A DNA stretch of 64,000 nucleotides from CAZDVK01 sp964508915 (lineage in GTDB: Bacteria; Pseudomonadota; Alphaproteobacteria; Paracaedibacterales; CAIULA01): NCBI GenBank assembly GCA_964508915.1, contig CAZDVK010000001.1:62001-126000 (forward strand), written 5' to 3'. The position numbers and the translations under genes were made by a program. The notes under the pieces are model-generated. The model made no database searches, had not been told where the DNA came from, and saw nothing but the letters and a program-made list of their open reading frames with translations. The stretch's first letter is position 1. The number at the start of each line of letters is the position of its first letter. Positions 17,909-26,568 of the stretch are shown piece by piece.

Positions 17909-18829
17909 TTAGGGACGCGTTAGAGTTGTGCCAAAATCTCCTTTAGAGGCAGCCGCTACATTTAAATCGGATAGATCAGCATCTGTGTACAAGTCTCTCA
18001 CCACATCATCCACAGCATGTAAGTATTTCATCAAAAGACTAAGGTGCTTCTTTTCTTCATCGGTTGGTCTCACTATTCTTGAAAGTCGTTTTTGAAAAGG
18101 GGTTAAGGTTTTCTGCATACTATTGCATAAAAATAATATATATTTTTTACAATAATCTTTACTTTCCAAATCCAAAATAATTTCTAAAGTGGTTTTCGCT
18201 CTTTCTGTGAGGTTTTCCCAGGTAGGGGTGCTAGATGTATAAAAACTGTTTAAAAGGCAGTATGCATAAGATGTTTCTTCTGCAAAAGTCATCCAGGCTA
18301 GGTAGTCTGTTGATATCGGTAGCGCGCGCAAAAAATCCTCAAAAAGAGAAAATGCCACTCTACACAATTTTTGCCAATGCTTATCTCTTCCAAATTCCAC
18401 TTCTCTATCAACGGCTAGGTTTTTATGGATATTGCCAAGGACAAGAAAACTTATTCTTTGTGATGTAAACAAGCCACCTAGCATTTTTGGATCATATCCA
18501 GTAAAAAAAGCGAAAGCTTTGATAGCATCCCTATCTCCGGTACAAGCTTTTTCCGCAATATATTTAAGACTTGTATCTGAACAGGAAAGTGTTTGTACAC
18601 TTTCTATGTATACATTCATTTCTGAACTGGCAGAAAAATCATGATCTGCTGGTTTTGCTAAACATACAAATTTTCTATTGCTAGAAAATATAACGTGATG
18701 AGAGTTTGTTTTTACTTTTTCCAAGGGTATTGGAAACGCTTCTCTAATAACAGCATCTGCATCGCATCCAGATGTGCTCCATGTAAGGGCAAAAGAAGCA
18801 AAAATGCAAGAAATATACATAATAAGCAT
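17909..18829 (-). CDS. Exported orphan protein between the hemF copies
   Basis: 306 residues, no family recognised. The N-terminus is a signal peptide (MLIMYISCIFASF...) with a possible cleavage near TSGCD; the Cys could be a lipoprotein site, but the -3 residue is not the usual Leu. The mature part is mainly helical, with several Cys (VCLAK, LSCSD, KACTG, AYCLL, YCKKY, LCNSM). It is the only gene between the two hemF copies and reads in the same direction. Its codon use and AT-rich flanks (18840-18900) look a little different from hemF, which would fit insertion, but this was judged by eye. Confidence 0.65.
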   Translation of the reverse strand: MLIMYISCIFASFALTWSTSGCDADAVIREAFPIPLEKVKTNSHHVIFSSNRKFVCLAKPADHDFSASSEMNVYIESVQTLSCSDTSLKYIAEKACTGDRDAIKAFAFFTGYDPKMLGGLFTSQRISFLVLGNIHKNLAVDREVEFGRDKHWQKLCRVAFSLFEDFLRALPISTDYLAWMTFAEETSYAYCLLNSFYTSSTPTWENLTERAKTTLEIILDLESKDYCKKYILFLCNSMQKTLTPFQKRLSRIVRPTDEEKKHLSLLMKYLHAVDDVVRDLYTDADLSDLNVAAASKGDFGTTLTRP

Positions 18830-18923
18830 TTTATGGAAAAGCGCCCTTAATAAATTATTTGCTGAAATTTATTTTTTCATTTTATTTACATAATCTCAAC
18901 TGGAAAAATAAGACTGTAAGCTC

Positions 18924-19796
18924 TTACGGCCAATGGGCTTCAGGGGGCATGGACATTAAAATGCCCTCTACATTGCCGCCGGTTTTAAGGCCAAAAGCCG
19001 TTCCCCGGTCATACAGCAGGTTAAATTCTACGTAACGGCCCCGTTTGACCAGTTGTTTCAGTTTATCTTCACGGGTCCAGGGCTTATGCATGTGACGTTT
19101 CACAAGCTCCACATATGTATTCAGAAACGTTTCCCCAACACCTTTTGTAAAAGCAAAGTCATGGTCAAAATTGCCGGTATTAATGTAGTCATAAAAAATA
19201 CCACCAATGCCACGGGGTTCATTGCGGTGGGGTAGGTAAAAATATCTGTCACACCATTTTTTGTATTCTGTGTAATTATGACCTGCGTATTGATCACATA
19301 CAGTTTCAAAGCTTTTGTGAAAAAAAATTGTATCGTCTGGGTATTCAAAAGTTGGTGTTAAATCAGCGCCACCCCCAAACCAGCTTTTTGTGGTGACCAC
19401 ATGGCGTGTGTTCATATGAACAGCTGGTACAAAAGGGTTTAATGGGTGTGCCACTAACGATATGCCTGATGCCCAAAAAGTAGGGTCTTCAGAAGCGCCC
19501 GGTATTTCTTTTGCAAAATTTTCTGAAAAACGGCCATACACGGTGGACACATTCACACCTACCTTTTCAAAAACGCGCCCCTTCATAAGGCCCTGCAAGC
19601 CACCACCACCATCATGCGTGGGGGACGTGGGCTCATCCCGTTTCCAAGGCTTGAATTGAAATGACCCGCATGTTTCTTCAGTCTCCAGCTGTTGCTCCCT
19701 TAAATGTTGCTCTAAGGTTTCAAAGGCGCTACAAATTTTTTTTTGCAATTCAGAAAACCAATCGCTTAGAAGCTGTTTTTGCGTGTTTGTGGTCAT
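18924..19796 (-). CDS. hemF: Oxygen-dependent coproporphyrinogen III oxidase
   Basis: Converts coproporphyrinogen III to protoporphyrinogen IX using O2, in haem synthesis. 290 residues, family-typical. Motifs include GGGGLQGLMKGRVFEKVGVN, SLVAHPLNPFVPAVHMNTR, WFGGGADLTP, HKSFETVCDQ, RGIGGIFYDY and VEFNLLYDRGTAFGLKTGG. This form needs oxygen, consistent with the aerobic respiratory genes here. Its ATG overlaps the trmL stop (ATGA), so the two are translationally coupled. The 3' half is duplicated downstream at 17486. Confidence 0.97.
   Translation of the reverse strand: MTTNTQKQLLSDWFSELQKKICSAFETLEQHLREQQLETEETCGSFQFKPWKRDEPTSPTHDGGGGLQGLMKGRVFEKVGVNVSTVYGRFSENFAKEIPGASEDPTFWASGISLVAHPLNPFVPAVHMNTRHVVTTKSWFGGGADLTPTFEYPDDTIFFHKSFETVCDQYAGHNYTEYKKWCDRYFYLPHRNEPRGIGGIFYDYINTGNFDHDFAFTKGVGETFLNTYVELVKRHMHKPWTREDKLKQLVKRGRYVEFNLLYDRGTAFGLKTGGNVEGILMSMPPEAHWP
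18928..19324. repeat. 397-bp direct repeat, copy 2 (inside intact hemF)
   Basis: Second copy of the repeat at 17490-17886, same orientation, offset 1438 bp. It covers the 3' part of hemF almost to the stop codon. Confidence 0.9.
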
Positions 19797-20254
19797 TCAA
19801 GATCTCCGTTTGGGAATAAATTTGTTTGCCGCAAAGCTTCCCCCAATACCATGGCGGCGGCAATAGCCACGTTTAATGACCGTTGTTGGGGGCGCATGGG
19901 GATGTAGGTTGTAACGCATTCTTGAAAAACAAAAGGGGGCACACCATTACTTTCCCGCCCTAGTAACAATGTATCTGTGGGCAAGAAATTGAAATGTGTA
20001 TAAGGCGTTGTCCCATTGACATCTAACAATATAAGGCGACCAGGGGCATTTTTTTTAAAAGCATCAAAACTATTATGACGCGTAAGGCTCACATGGTTTA
20101 AATAATCCATACCTGAACGCTTTAGACGTGCGTCATCAAATACAAAGCTGCACGGTTCAATAATATGAACAGGAACGCCCAAGCAGGCGCCTAGCCTTAA
20201 CAGCGTACCTGTGTTTTGGGGGATTTCGGGTTCAAAAAGGGCTAATTGAATCAA
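19793..20254 (-). CDS. trmL: tRNA (cytidine/uridine-34 2'-O)-methyltransferase
   Basis: SPOUT-family enzyme that methylates the ribose of the wobble base in certain leucine tRNAs. 153 residues, family-typical. It opens with LALFEPEIPQNTGTLLRLGACLG and continues with FDDARLKRSGMDYL; the knot region has LLLGRESNGVPP and IPMRPQQRSLNVAIAAAMVL. First gene of the pair with hemF. tRNA-Leu (12075) is encoded in this window, but a link is only functional knowledge of the family. Confidence 0.95.
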   Translation of the reverse strand: MIQLALFEPEIPQNTGTLLRLGACLGVPVHIIEPCSFVFDDARLKRSGMDYLNHVSLTRHNSFDAFKKNAPGRLILLDVNGTTPYTHFNFLPTDTLLLGRESNGVPPFVFQECVTTYIPMRPQQRSLNVAIAAAMVLGEALRQTNLFPNGDLE

Positions 20255-20336
20255 TGGATAACGTCAAAGCTGTGTTCTTATGACACTTTTTATCACGCCA
20301 TTTTGAAGGGCGCATTACTTTTTAAACATTTTTTCT

Positions 20337-20837
20337 TCAAGAAGTTTTTGTTTCGTTAGGGTAAACGCCCCACACACCATGCCGTTTCATCCAGCCTTTA
20401 TATTTTTGGCCATTGCTTTTTATTTCAATACGACACCAAGCACCCTGACATTCCAGAACATTGGCCACAACACCCGGTTCTACTTGGGCTACTATTTTGG
20501 ATTTTTCTGCAGGGTCTTTATATAGCTTTCGAATTTTATGAAGAACCCAAACATGACGCTTTCCTGAAAGCAAACTTTTATGAACCCAGCCTTCTGTGCC
20601 TTGCCAATCACGAATTTGGCGCCAGGTGTCAAATTCTGCAATGACTTCAACAGGCATGTTTTGGCGCACATATTGCCATTCCACGGGGTAGTGATTTCCG
20701 GGCCCCACATGAATATTAACAAGATTGGAACGCAAGCTAACGAAGCGGGGCAGGGGAAGGGCAGAGGATTCAGCGCATGTTACAGATATTATTTTTATAA
20801 AAAACAAGAAGCTGATAAATAAACGAAAAACAAACAT
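20337..20837 (-). CDS. Exported protein with bacterial SH3-like domains
   Basis: 166 residues from ATG 20835-20837; a TTG twenty codons upstream is possible but would precede the signal peptide with an extra hydrophobic stretch. The N-terminus is a strong signal peptide ending about TCAES. Two SH3-like repeats follow: LRSNLVNIHVGPGNHYPVEW...WRQIRDWQGTEGWVHKSLL and LYKDPAEKSKIVAQVEPGV...WCRIEIKSNGQKYKGWM. This matches a small exported SH3 family common in alphaproteobacteria, presumed to bind the cell wall. No clear Shine-Dalgarno is seen. Confidence 0.82.
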   Translation of the reverse strand: MFVFRLFISFLFFIKIISVTCAESSALPLPRFVSLRSNLVNIHVGPGNHYPVEWQYVRQNMPVEVIAEFDTWRQIRDWQGTEGWVHKSLLSGKRHVWVLHKIRKLYKDPAEKSKIVAQVEPGVVANVLECQGAWCRIEIKSNGQKYKGWMKRHGVWGVYPNETKTS

Positions 20838-20929
20838 AATAAAAAAGCCAAAAAATAAAAAAATCAGAGCATATAAACTTACACGCTCATTATACAAAAA
20901 AACATAGGTAATTAGAAATATTTTTCATT

Positions 20930-20945
20930 TGGCATGTTGTTTGCA
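20930..20945 (+). promoter_or_regulatory. Sigma-54 (RpoN) promoter for the fliK-flgD-flgE operon
   Basis: TGGCATGTTGTTTGCA matches the -24/-12 consensus TGGCACG-N4-TTGCA with one difference (T for C). The invariant GG (20931-20932) and GC (20943-20944) are separated by exactly 10 bp. Transcription would begin near 20956, about 27 bp before the ATG at 20983. Sigma-54 control of hook genes is established in alphaproteobacteria such as Caulobacter. Confidence 0.8.
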
Positions 20946-20982
20946 GAAATTTCACTAAGAAATTAAAGAATTGTATTTTTTG

Positions 20983-21951
20983 ATGATCATATCTCACATG
21001 GCATTTTTATCAGCTTTGTATAGTGCTGAAGGTAAGGAAATGCAAGCAGAAAAAGAAAACATTCCTTCTGTTGTGGAAGGGTTAACAACGTTTTCTCAGA
21101 TGGTAGATGTTGGTATTGAAGACGAACTGTTACAGAAAATATCATTCATTAATAAAAGGCAGCACAGGGTTTCGTCGGCTGAAGGTGCAGAAAATTCAGC
21201 AGGGCAAAATTTAGGAAAAACAGGTCCTGATGATTTGTCTGATTTTCATGAAGAAGGTGAAGTTGATATACCTCATGCCCCTGCTGCCCCTGTGGATGCG
21301 CCACCACTTAAAGATGTTGGTCACAATCGCGCTGCTTTGGGGCACCGAAATCAGCAAAACACTTTTGAAGGTGTTCAAGTTCGTGTTGAGCATGGCTTGC
21401 CAGCAGCTCAAACAGCATCCCTTTTGCTGCATGAAGTTCCTTTGCAATTACCAGGGGTTGGAAAAACATCAAGTTTTTCAACAGTTTTGGAACCTTCAAC
21501 ATCCGTTGATGGCGAACTCAGTATTTCAGACCCTGTTTTAAAAGTCAGTTCTGAATACCATTCCAAAGGATCCGAAGGTGGGCAAACAGGTTTTGACATG
21601 GGCCAAGATGGTACTTTGGGGACTGCTTCAGCGTCTTCTTTATCAGAGGGCAGCATTCATCAAGCACAAATGATTCAGCAAATATTAGCTGATTTTAAAA
21701 TGCAATTGGGCCAAATCTACCGTAATACGTCTCGGTTTTCGGTGCAAATGAACCACCAACAACTTGGAAAAATGAATGTAGGGATTACGATCAAAGATAA
21801 CAAAGTTTTAGAAGCTGATTTTAAGACATCATCGTCTGAAACATCACAAATCTTGTCTCAGTACAAAAAAAACATAGAGGCAATTTTTCATGGGTATAAC
21901 CTTGAAACAGGTCCAGATACTGTTCGAATTTATGAATTAGGGGAAATTTAA
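20983..21951 (+). CDS. fliK: Flagellar hook-length control protein FliK-like
   Basis: 322 residues. The first two thirds are low in conservation and rich in Ser, Gly, Glu and Ala, as in FliK ruler regions. The C-terminal ~90 residues fit the FliK substrate-switch domain: QLGQIYRNTSRFSVQMNHQQLGK (as successive blocks), MNVGITIKDNKVLEADF and QILSQYKKNIEAIFHGYNLE. flgD follows after 1 nt and flgE after that, the order expected of a hook operon. I chose ATG 20983; TTG 20971 is weaker and ATG 20998 is possible. FliK normally senses hook length and switches FlhB export specificity. Confidence 0.78.
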   Translation: MIISHMAFLSALYSAEGKEMQAEKENIPSVVEGLTTFSQMVDVGIEDELLQKISFINKRQHRVSSAEGAENSAGQNLGKTGPDDLSDFHEEGEVDIPHAPAAPVDAPPLKDVGHNRAALGHRNQQNTFEGVQVRVEHGLPAAQTASLLLHEVPLQLPGVGKTSSFSTVLEPSTSVDGELSISDPVLKVSSEYHSKGSEGGQTGFDMGQDGTLGTASASSLSEGSIHQAQMIQQILADFKMQLGQIYRNTSRFSVQMNHQQLGKMNVGITIKDNKVLEADFKTSSSETSQILSQYKKNIEAIFHGYNLETGPDTVRIYELGEI

Positions 21952-21952
21952 T

Positions 21953-22807
21953 ATGCCACTCACAACACCATCCGTTTACCCTCAAAGCACGTCTTTACCT
22001 GGTGGTTTTTATCCAAGTTCAGGAAAATCACCCAAGTCAGCCGACACTGCTTTTATGCCACTTCCTGAAAAGGGTATCCAGGCGACTGCTGCTATGAATA
22101 GCGTCATGAGTTCGTCTGCCATGGGCGATTTCATGATTCATGACATTAAGGAACAAATTGATTTCAGCACAAAACTGTTTTTAACCCAGCTTCAAAACCA
22201 AATTCCAGGTGATGAAACAGATACAAACGAAATGGTAAGAACATTAATGGGCATGATGCAGGCGACTCAGCAGGTCAAAACAAACATGCTCATGGAAGAT
22301 CAAAATGTATTAGGTCGTCAACTTCATAGCCTTGAAATGGCAAGGCTTCAGGGGCGTATGGCTGAATACGAAGGTGATACATTTAGTTACGATGGTAATG
22401 GAAGCAATCAAGAATTCTTTGCCACATTGCCAGGTGGGGTTGCACAAGCTGTTATGCTGATTCGTAATGGCGATTCGATTGTCCAAAAAATTATGATTGA
22501 CCCTAAGGCAGGGCGACAAAAAGTTATTTGGGACGGCACTGATTCTAATGGTGAATCTGTTGATTCAGGGGTCTATCAAGCAGATTTATATGCTATGGAC
22601 GGACATGGAACGCGTTCTGTTTCAAAGCTTAGCATCGTAGCCCCCATTACATCTGTCATGTTTGATGAAAATCATAACAAAGCTTATTTCATGAATGGGG
22701 ATGTCAAAATTGATTCTGTTGATCGTTTCCATAGAAAATATCAGCAAATGCAAAGCAGAGTTCCATTAGTCATGGAACAAACTACCCAAACTGGTGTAGA
22801 TCTATAG
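21953..22807 (+). CDS. flgD: Flagellar hook assembly (cap) protein
   Basis: Hook-cap scaffold needed for polymerising FlgE. 284 residues. The N-terminal conserved region reads FLTQLQNQIPGDETDTNEMV, matching the FLxLLxxQLxxQDPxxP block. The FlgD Ig-like/Tudor domain follows with VMLIRNGDSIVQKIMIDPKAG, VIWDGTDSNGESVDSGVY and DLYAMDGHG. It starts 1 nt after the fliK stop and ends 10 nt before flgE. Confidence 0.93.
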   Translation: MPLTTPSVYPQSTSLPGGFYPSSGKSPKSADTAFMPLPEKGIQATAAMNSVMSSSAMGDFMIHDIKEQIDFSTKLFLTQLQNQIPGDETDTNEMVRTLMGMMQATQQVKTNMLMEDQNVLGRQLHSLEMARLQGRMAEYEGDTFSYDGNGSNQEFFATLPGGVAQAVMLIRNGDSIVQKIMIDPKAGRQKVIWDGTDSNGESVDSGVYQADLYAMDGHGTRSVSKLSIVAPITSVMFDENHNKAYFMNGDVKIDSVDRFHRKYQQMQSRVPLVMEQTTQTGVDL

Positions 22808-22817
22808 GGAGATACTC

Positions 22818-24134
22818 ATGCCAAATTTTAGTGCGAATAGTCGTGGTTTGGGTTTTGCCATGCCCATTATGGGGCTTAATGCTTATGGTGAACGATTTGC
22901 ATCCCATTCAAAGAATTTGGCTGCAGCGGGTGCTGTGGCTGGTCGTGAATTTGAAACATTCTTAACCTCTTTTTCTATTCATGAACAAATTAACGGCGTT
23001 GAATTTACAACCTTACGTCACTTAGATGCTGTTGGAACGCCCATTGATTCAAAAGTTGCAACGAATTTTAGCATTGTTGGGTCTGGGTTTGTGCCTGTTA
23101 ATAATGTTTTAACATCCACAACAAATCTTGGCTTTACCCGTGATGCAACGTTTGCCCCAGACCAAGATACATATTTAGTAAATGGAAAAGGTGAGTATTT
23201 ATTAGCCTTTGCCGTAAATCCAGATGGAACACCTGTTAAAAGTGATGTGACAACGCTGACCAATTTAAAACCTGTTAAATTGAATACATTCCAGGCTTCT
23301 CCACAAGCGACGGCAAATGTGACAATGGCACTACAACTTCCCGCCGAAGCGGCTGATGGATACACAAAAAATGAAACACTAAATGTTTATGATTCTTTGG
23401 GAAATATTCGAAGTCTTCGGTTGGTTTGGGAAAAAGTGCCACAAGCTGGCCCTTTTGCACCGGGCGCAACACAAGCGTGGAAATTAACCGTTCAAGACCC
23501 TAATGCAGTGGCTGCTATTGGCGAACCGTATCAAAGTGGATTACGAATTGATTATGATGCACATGGGGTTCCTGTAACGTATGGTGGAACTGCTGGGATC
23601 GGAGGGGCCATTGACCTTGGAACGACCACAGCGCCTAATTTAGGTGTAGCCTGGGGAAATCCTCCGGCAGATTCCAATATCGCTATGAATTTGGGGGTGG
23701 CTGGAACAAATACAGGTGTTGTCAGTGAAGGTGATACCTACGCCTATAAAAACATAGCGTATGATGGTGCGGCGCCTGGCAAATTTGTTAATTTTGAATT
23801 TGATCAATTTGGCTACGGCATTGCACATTTTGATAATAATACACAGGTTAAAGTCTGCCAAATTCCTTTGGCGAATTTTAATAATATTAATGGCCTCACG
23901 GAAATTAGGTCCAGTGTTTTTGGCCCGACAATGGAATCAGGCGAATATCAATTGTTTTTCCCATCTGAAGGCAATGTTGGATTTTTAAAACCTTTTGCGT
24001 ATGAAGGTTCTACCAGTAGTTCTACAGCTGTGTATGTTAGAATGATAGAGGATCAAAAACGTTTTATTGGTAACGTCAAAACAATTGAGGTTGGTAGCGA
24101 GATGTATGACGCCCTAGATGGCATTATTAGGTAA
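22818..24134 (+). CDS. flgE: Flagellar hook protein
   Basis: Structural subunit of the hook, exported by the flagellar type III apparatus. 438 residues. Expected blocks: FSIVGSGFVPV (FlgE/F/G N-terminal region), FTRDATFAPDQDTYLVNGKGEYLL, a D1/D2 region with ENLNVYDSLGNIRSL-like sequence (NETLNVYDSLGNIRSLRLVW), and the C-terminal EVGSEMYDALDGIIR. The N-terminal ~45 residues differ from the classic short helix and lack a canonical SxLxxN opening. The sensor-kinase gene converges from the other side after 19 nt. Confidence 0.92.
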   Translation: MPNFSANSRGLGFAMPIMGLNAYGERFASHSKNLAAAGAVAGREFETFLTSFSIHEQINGVEFTTLRHLDAVGTPIDSKVATNFSIVGSGFVPVNNVLTSTTNLGFTRDATFAPDQDTYLVNGKGEYLLAFAVNPDGTPVKSDVTTLTNLKPVKLNTFQASPQATANVTMALQLPAEAADGYTKNETLNVYDSLGNIRSLRLVWEKVPQAGPFAPGATQAWKLTVQDPNAVAAIGEPYQSGLRIDYDAHGVPVTYGGTAGIGGAIDLGTTTAPNLGVAWGNPPADSNIAMNLGVAGTNTGVVSEGDTYAYKNIAYDGAAPGKFVNFEFDQFGYGIAHFDNNTQVKVCQIPLANFNNINGLTEIRSSVFGPTMESGEYQLFFPSEGNVGFLKPFAYEGSTSSSTAVYVRMIEDQKRFIGNVKTIEVGSEMYDALDGIIR

Positions 24135-24153
24135 GCTTTATTGCAGCATGTTG

Positions 24154-25881
24154 TTATATGGTTAGCTCTTTATTTTTCTTGTTTCTTTCAAAGGATATCA
24201 GATTGCTTGGCTCGGCATCATCATGGGCTGCTGTATTTTTGTCAGAGTAGAACGGAAGGCAAATAACAATTTTTTTACCACGATTCTGAGGAATAGGTTC
24301 TAAATGGACTGTGCCATCTTCTAAATGAACAAGCTTTTCAAGGTTATCAAAATTACTAGCTAATGGGGCACAAAAAGACCGAGGGCTTTTGCTCAAACCT
24401 GTTAAGCGCCGAAGAGTGTTTTCATCAAGGGGCAAGCCATCATCTATCAGAGAAACAATTAAAAATGTCTTGTTCGTTTCAATCTTAAGAGACGTTTCTA
24501 TAACGACAGAAGATTTTTTGTGGCAATATTCATAACTAATAGCTAGCCCACCCACAATAATTTGCTTAAACCGCAAAAGGTTTGCATAAAATAAAGGCAG
24601 ATTGTTTGAAAAATGGCGCGCGATTTTTATTTTTTTTAAGAAAGAATTTTGAAATTGTATCAAAATACATTCATTCACAATTTGATTAACATCGAATGTA
24701 ACACATGAATCATCAATTTGGGTAAATGTATCCAAATTTAATGCAGACATGTGAATTCTTTCAACTAAAGATGCCTGTCTTACCTCCGTTATACCAAGAT
24801 CTATTTCACCTTGATGATAACGGTTTAAAATTTCAGATGTTAAAATAATTTCATCCAAAGGTTCTTTCATACATGAAGCTACTTCATCTAGAAAAAGGGT
24901 TTTTGCCTTTTTCGCATTTTTTAGTTTGGAAAAAAAACGTTCCCGAGAAAAAATATAAGCAAAGAAAAGAAAGGCACATAAAAAAGTAAATGACGCCATG
25001 GGAACGGCTGATTTTTTAAGTACCGTTAAAATAAATTTGTTTTGGTCTTCCCCTACAAGAACGCTCATGTGGAAGGGTTTTATTTTTCGAAAATAGGTAT
25101 ATTTGACGTTTTTTGATTGTATTTCACGGTCCAAAAAACCTTCTGTTGAAAATTGAAGATTACTTTCAAAAAGATTGTCATGGAAAAACGTACTATCCAT
25201 GTCTAGGTTGTGGGGTTCTGACTGCACAATAATAGATAGGTTTTTGTCTAGGACAACATAATTCACGTAATCAGTGGGCAAAACAGAACGAATTTTGCTG
25301 TTTAAATCTGCCAAAGAAAAGCCAACACATAAGTAGCCTAAAATTCTTCCCTTACTATTAGTTACACACAGGGCAGCAGGAATTTCTCGTAAGCCAGTGA
25401 TTGGGCTAATCCGTACTTTAGATAAGACGAATTTCCAGGGCTCTTGGGACAGTGCTTGAAAAGGAAAAAACGAACTATAATCATTGGGTGTGGTGTGGGT
25501 ACCGTAGTTCCAGTCATACACAAGTTCTTTTTTTTCATTAATCCAACCGATATCAAGCCAAGAATCAAATTGCTTGATTTTTATATTTTTGTCATCCTCT
25601 TTGCTAAGCAATTTTTCCAAGGTTTCTGGATCAATATCTTCCTGCAAAGAAAGGGCTTTGCCAGTTCTAAAAACAATTTGCTGCGCTTGTTCGAACGAAG
25701 AATTTAGCAAATAAAGTATTTTTTCAGATGCGTCTTTTAATTTTTTGTCGGTATCAATTTTTGAAGTAATGAAAGATGTAGTAAAAATAACCGTTACGCC
25801 GACCACAAGGAGCGTAAGAAAAAGCAACAGCACGCTTTCCTTTAAAATGGACCTTAATTTTGAAAAAGCTGCTGCTGACAT
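24154..25881 (-). CDS. Degenerate membrane sensor histidine kinase
   Basis: 575 residues. TM1 is about residues 15-38 and TM2 about 300-320, framing a periplasmic sensor of ~260 residues that resembles a double Cache fold (DWNYGTHTTPND, PALCVTNSKGRILGYL-like region). The cytoplasmic part has the layout of a HisKA-HATPase, but the H-box reads FLDEVASCMKEPLDEIIL: Ser336 replaces the phospho-accepting His. The N-box is also lost (QIIVGGLAISYEY) and G1 is reduced to DDGLPLD. Autokinase activity is therefore unlikely; it may act as a sensor or partner pseudokinase. No response regulator is adjacent. It sits between flgE and an XRE regulator. Confidence 0.82.
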   Translation of the reverse strand: MSAAAFSKLRSILKESVLLLFLTLLVVGVTVIFTTSFITSKIDTDKKLKDASEKILYLLNSSFEQAQQIVFRTGKALSLQEDIDPETLEKLLSKEDDKNIKIKQFDSWLDIGWINEKKELVYDWNYGTHTTPNDYSSFFPFQALSQEPWKFVLSKVRISPITGLREIPAALCVTNSKGRILGYLCVGFSLADLNSKIRSVLPTDYVNYVVLDKNLSIIVQSEPHNLDMDSTFFHDNLFESNLQFSTEGFLDREIQSKNVKYTYFRKIKPFHMSVLVGEDQNKFILTVLKKSAVPMASFTFLCAFLFFAYIFSRERFFSKLKNAKKAKTLFLDEVASCMKEPLDEIILTSEILNRYHQGEIDLGITEVRQASLVERIHMSALNLDTFTQIDDSCVTFDVNQIVNECILIQFQNSFLKKIKIARHFSNNLPLFYANLLRFKQIIVGGLAISYEYCHKKSSVVIETSLKIETNKTFLIVSLIDDGLPLDENTLRRLTGLSKSPRSFCAPLASNFDNLEKLVHLEDGTVHLEPIPQNRGKKIVICLPFYSDKNTAAHDDAEPSNLISFERNKKNKELTI

Positions 25882-25936
25882 AACAGCTCCTTAATAATTT
25901 TATATCTTTACATCTGTAGCTTAGTTCTTAAAAATT

Positions 25937-26359
25937 CTAAACTAATTTTTTAACCATCCAACTACAAAATAAATGATCGGGGTCCTTTAAGTCGTTGCTG
26001 ACAGAGTACAAATAAAGTTCCTCTACAAGTTCATGTATTTTGTCGCGATTGAGTACTTTTTTTTCCTGTTTTAGGATTTCATGAACTTTTGAAAAGCATG
26101 CTAGGTAAAGCTCTTGATTCCAGGGAGCATTTCTAGACGCATGAGAGGAAACATTTTCAGACGATTCTTCTTGTATCAAGTCAGAAACACGACACCCAAG
26201 CGCTTGCGCTACAGCTTGAATAATATGAATGCTTGGGTTTTTAGACCGCCCATACAGTATGTTTTGGATGGCACTTGGTCTAAGTCCAGCCTTTTTTTCT
26301 AAAGCGTGTGTTGATATGCCTTTTTCGGTAATTTTTTCTTTTAGTATTCTGCTTAACAT
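25937..26359 (-). CDS. XRE-family transcriptional regulator with C-terminal extension
   Basis: 140 residues. An N-terminal helix-turn-helix of the Cro/CI type is clear (residues about 6-65: HALEKKAGLRPSAIQNILYG, PSIHIIQAVAQALGCRVSDLI). A C-terminal ~70-residue helical domain is not recognised. AAGGA lies 7 nt before the ATG. A TTGACA-type promoter faces it in the intergenic region shared with the divergent HTH gene at 26569. Targets unknown; autoregulation is plausible. Confidence 0.85.
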   Translation of the reverse strand: MLSRILKEKITEKGISTHALEKKAGLRPSAIQNILYGRSKNPSIHIIQAVAQALGCRVSDLIQEESSENVSSHASRNAPWNQELYLACFSKVHEILKQEKKVLNRDKIHELVEELYLYSVSNDLKDPDHLFCSWMVKKLV

Positions 26360-26382
26360 GATTAATTCCTTTATTCTTCTGA

Positions 26383-26410
26383 CTTAGAGCGAATATACAT
26401 CTATTGTCAA
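26383..26410 (-). promoter_or_regulatory. Promoter of the 25937-26359 XRE gene
   Basis: Minus-strand TTGACA (plus 26405-26410), 16-bp spacer, TCTAAG (26383-26388). The dyad TTTGT-N6-ACAAA at 26412-26427 lies directly upstream of the -35 and could be an operator. Confidence 0.45.
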
Positions 26411-26479
26411 CTTTGTTCAAGTACAAATTAGGCTGCAAAAGGTATGAGGATTATTCCGCACAAATACGTAATTTTTTTC

Positions 26480-26507
26480 TTGACGAAAAAAATAGCTTAT
26501 CTATGAT
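26480..26507 (+). promoter_or_regulatory. Promoter of the 26569-26856 HTH gene
   Basis: TTGACG (26480-26485), 16-bp spacer, TATGAT (26502-26507): five of six at each hexamer. It lies 62 bp before the ATG at 26569, which has a strong GAGGAG ribosome site. Confidence 0.55.
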
Positions 26508-26568
26508 AAAAAAACATCAGTTTTGCCGATTTAAATGGATACGCTGGTATTTTTGAGGAGAATGTTCG

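Noticed and set aside
20838..20897. Extended N-terminus of the SH3 protein from a TTG at 20897
   Set aside because: It would place a second hydrophobic stretch before a complete signal peptide; ATG 20837 is simpler.
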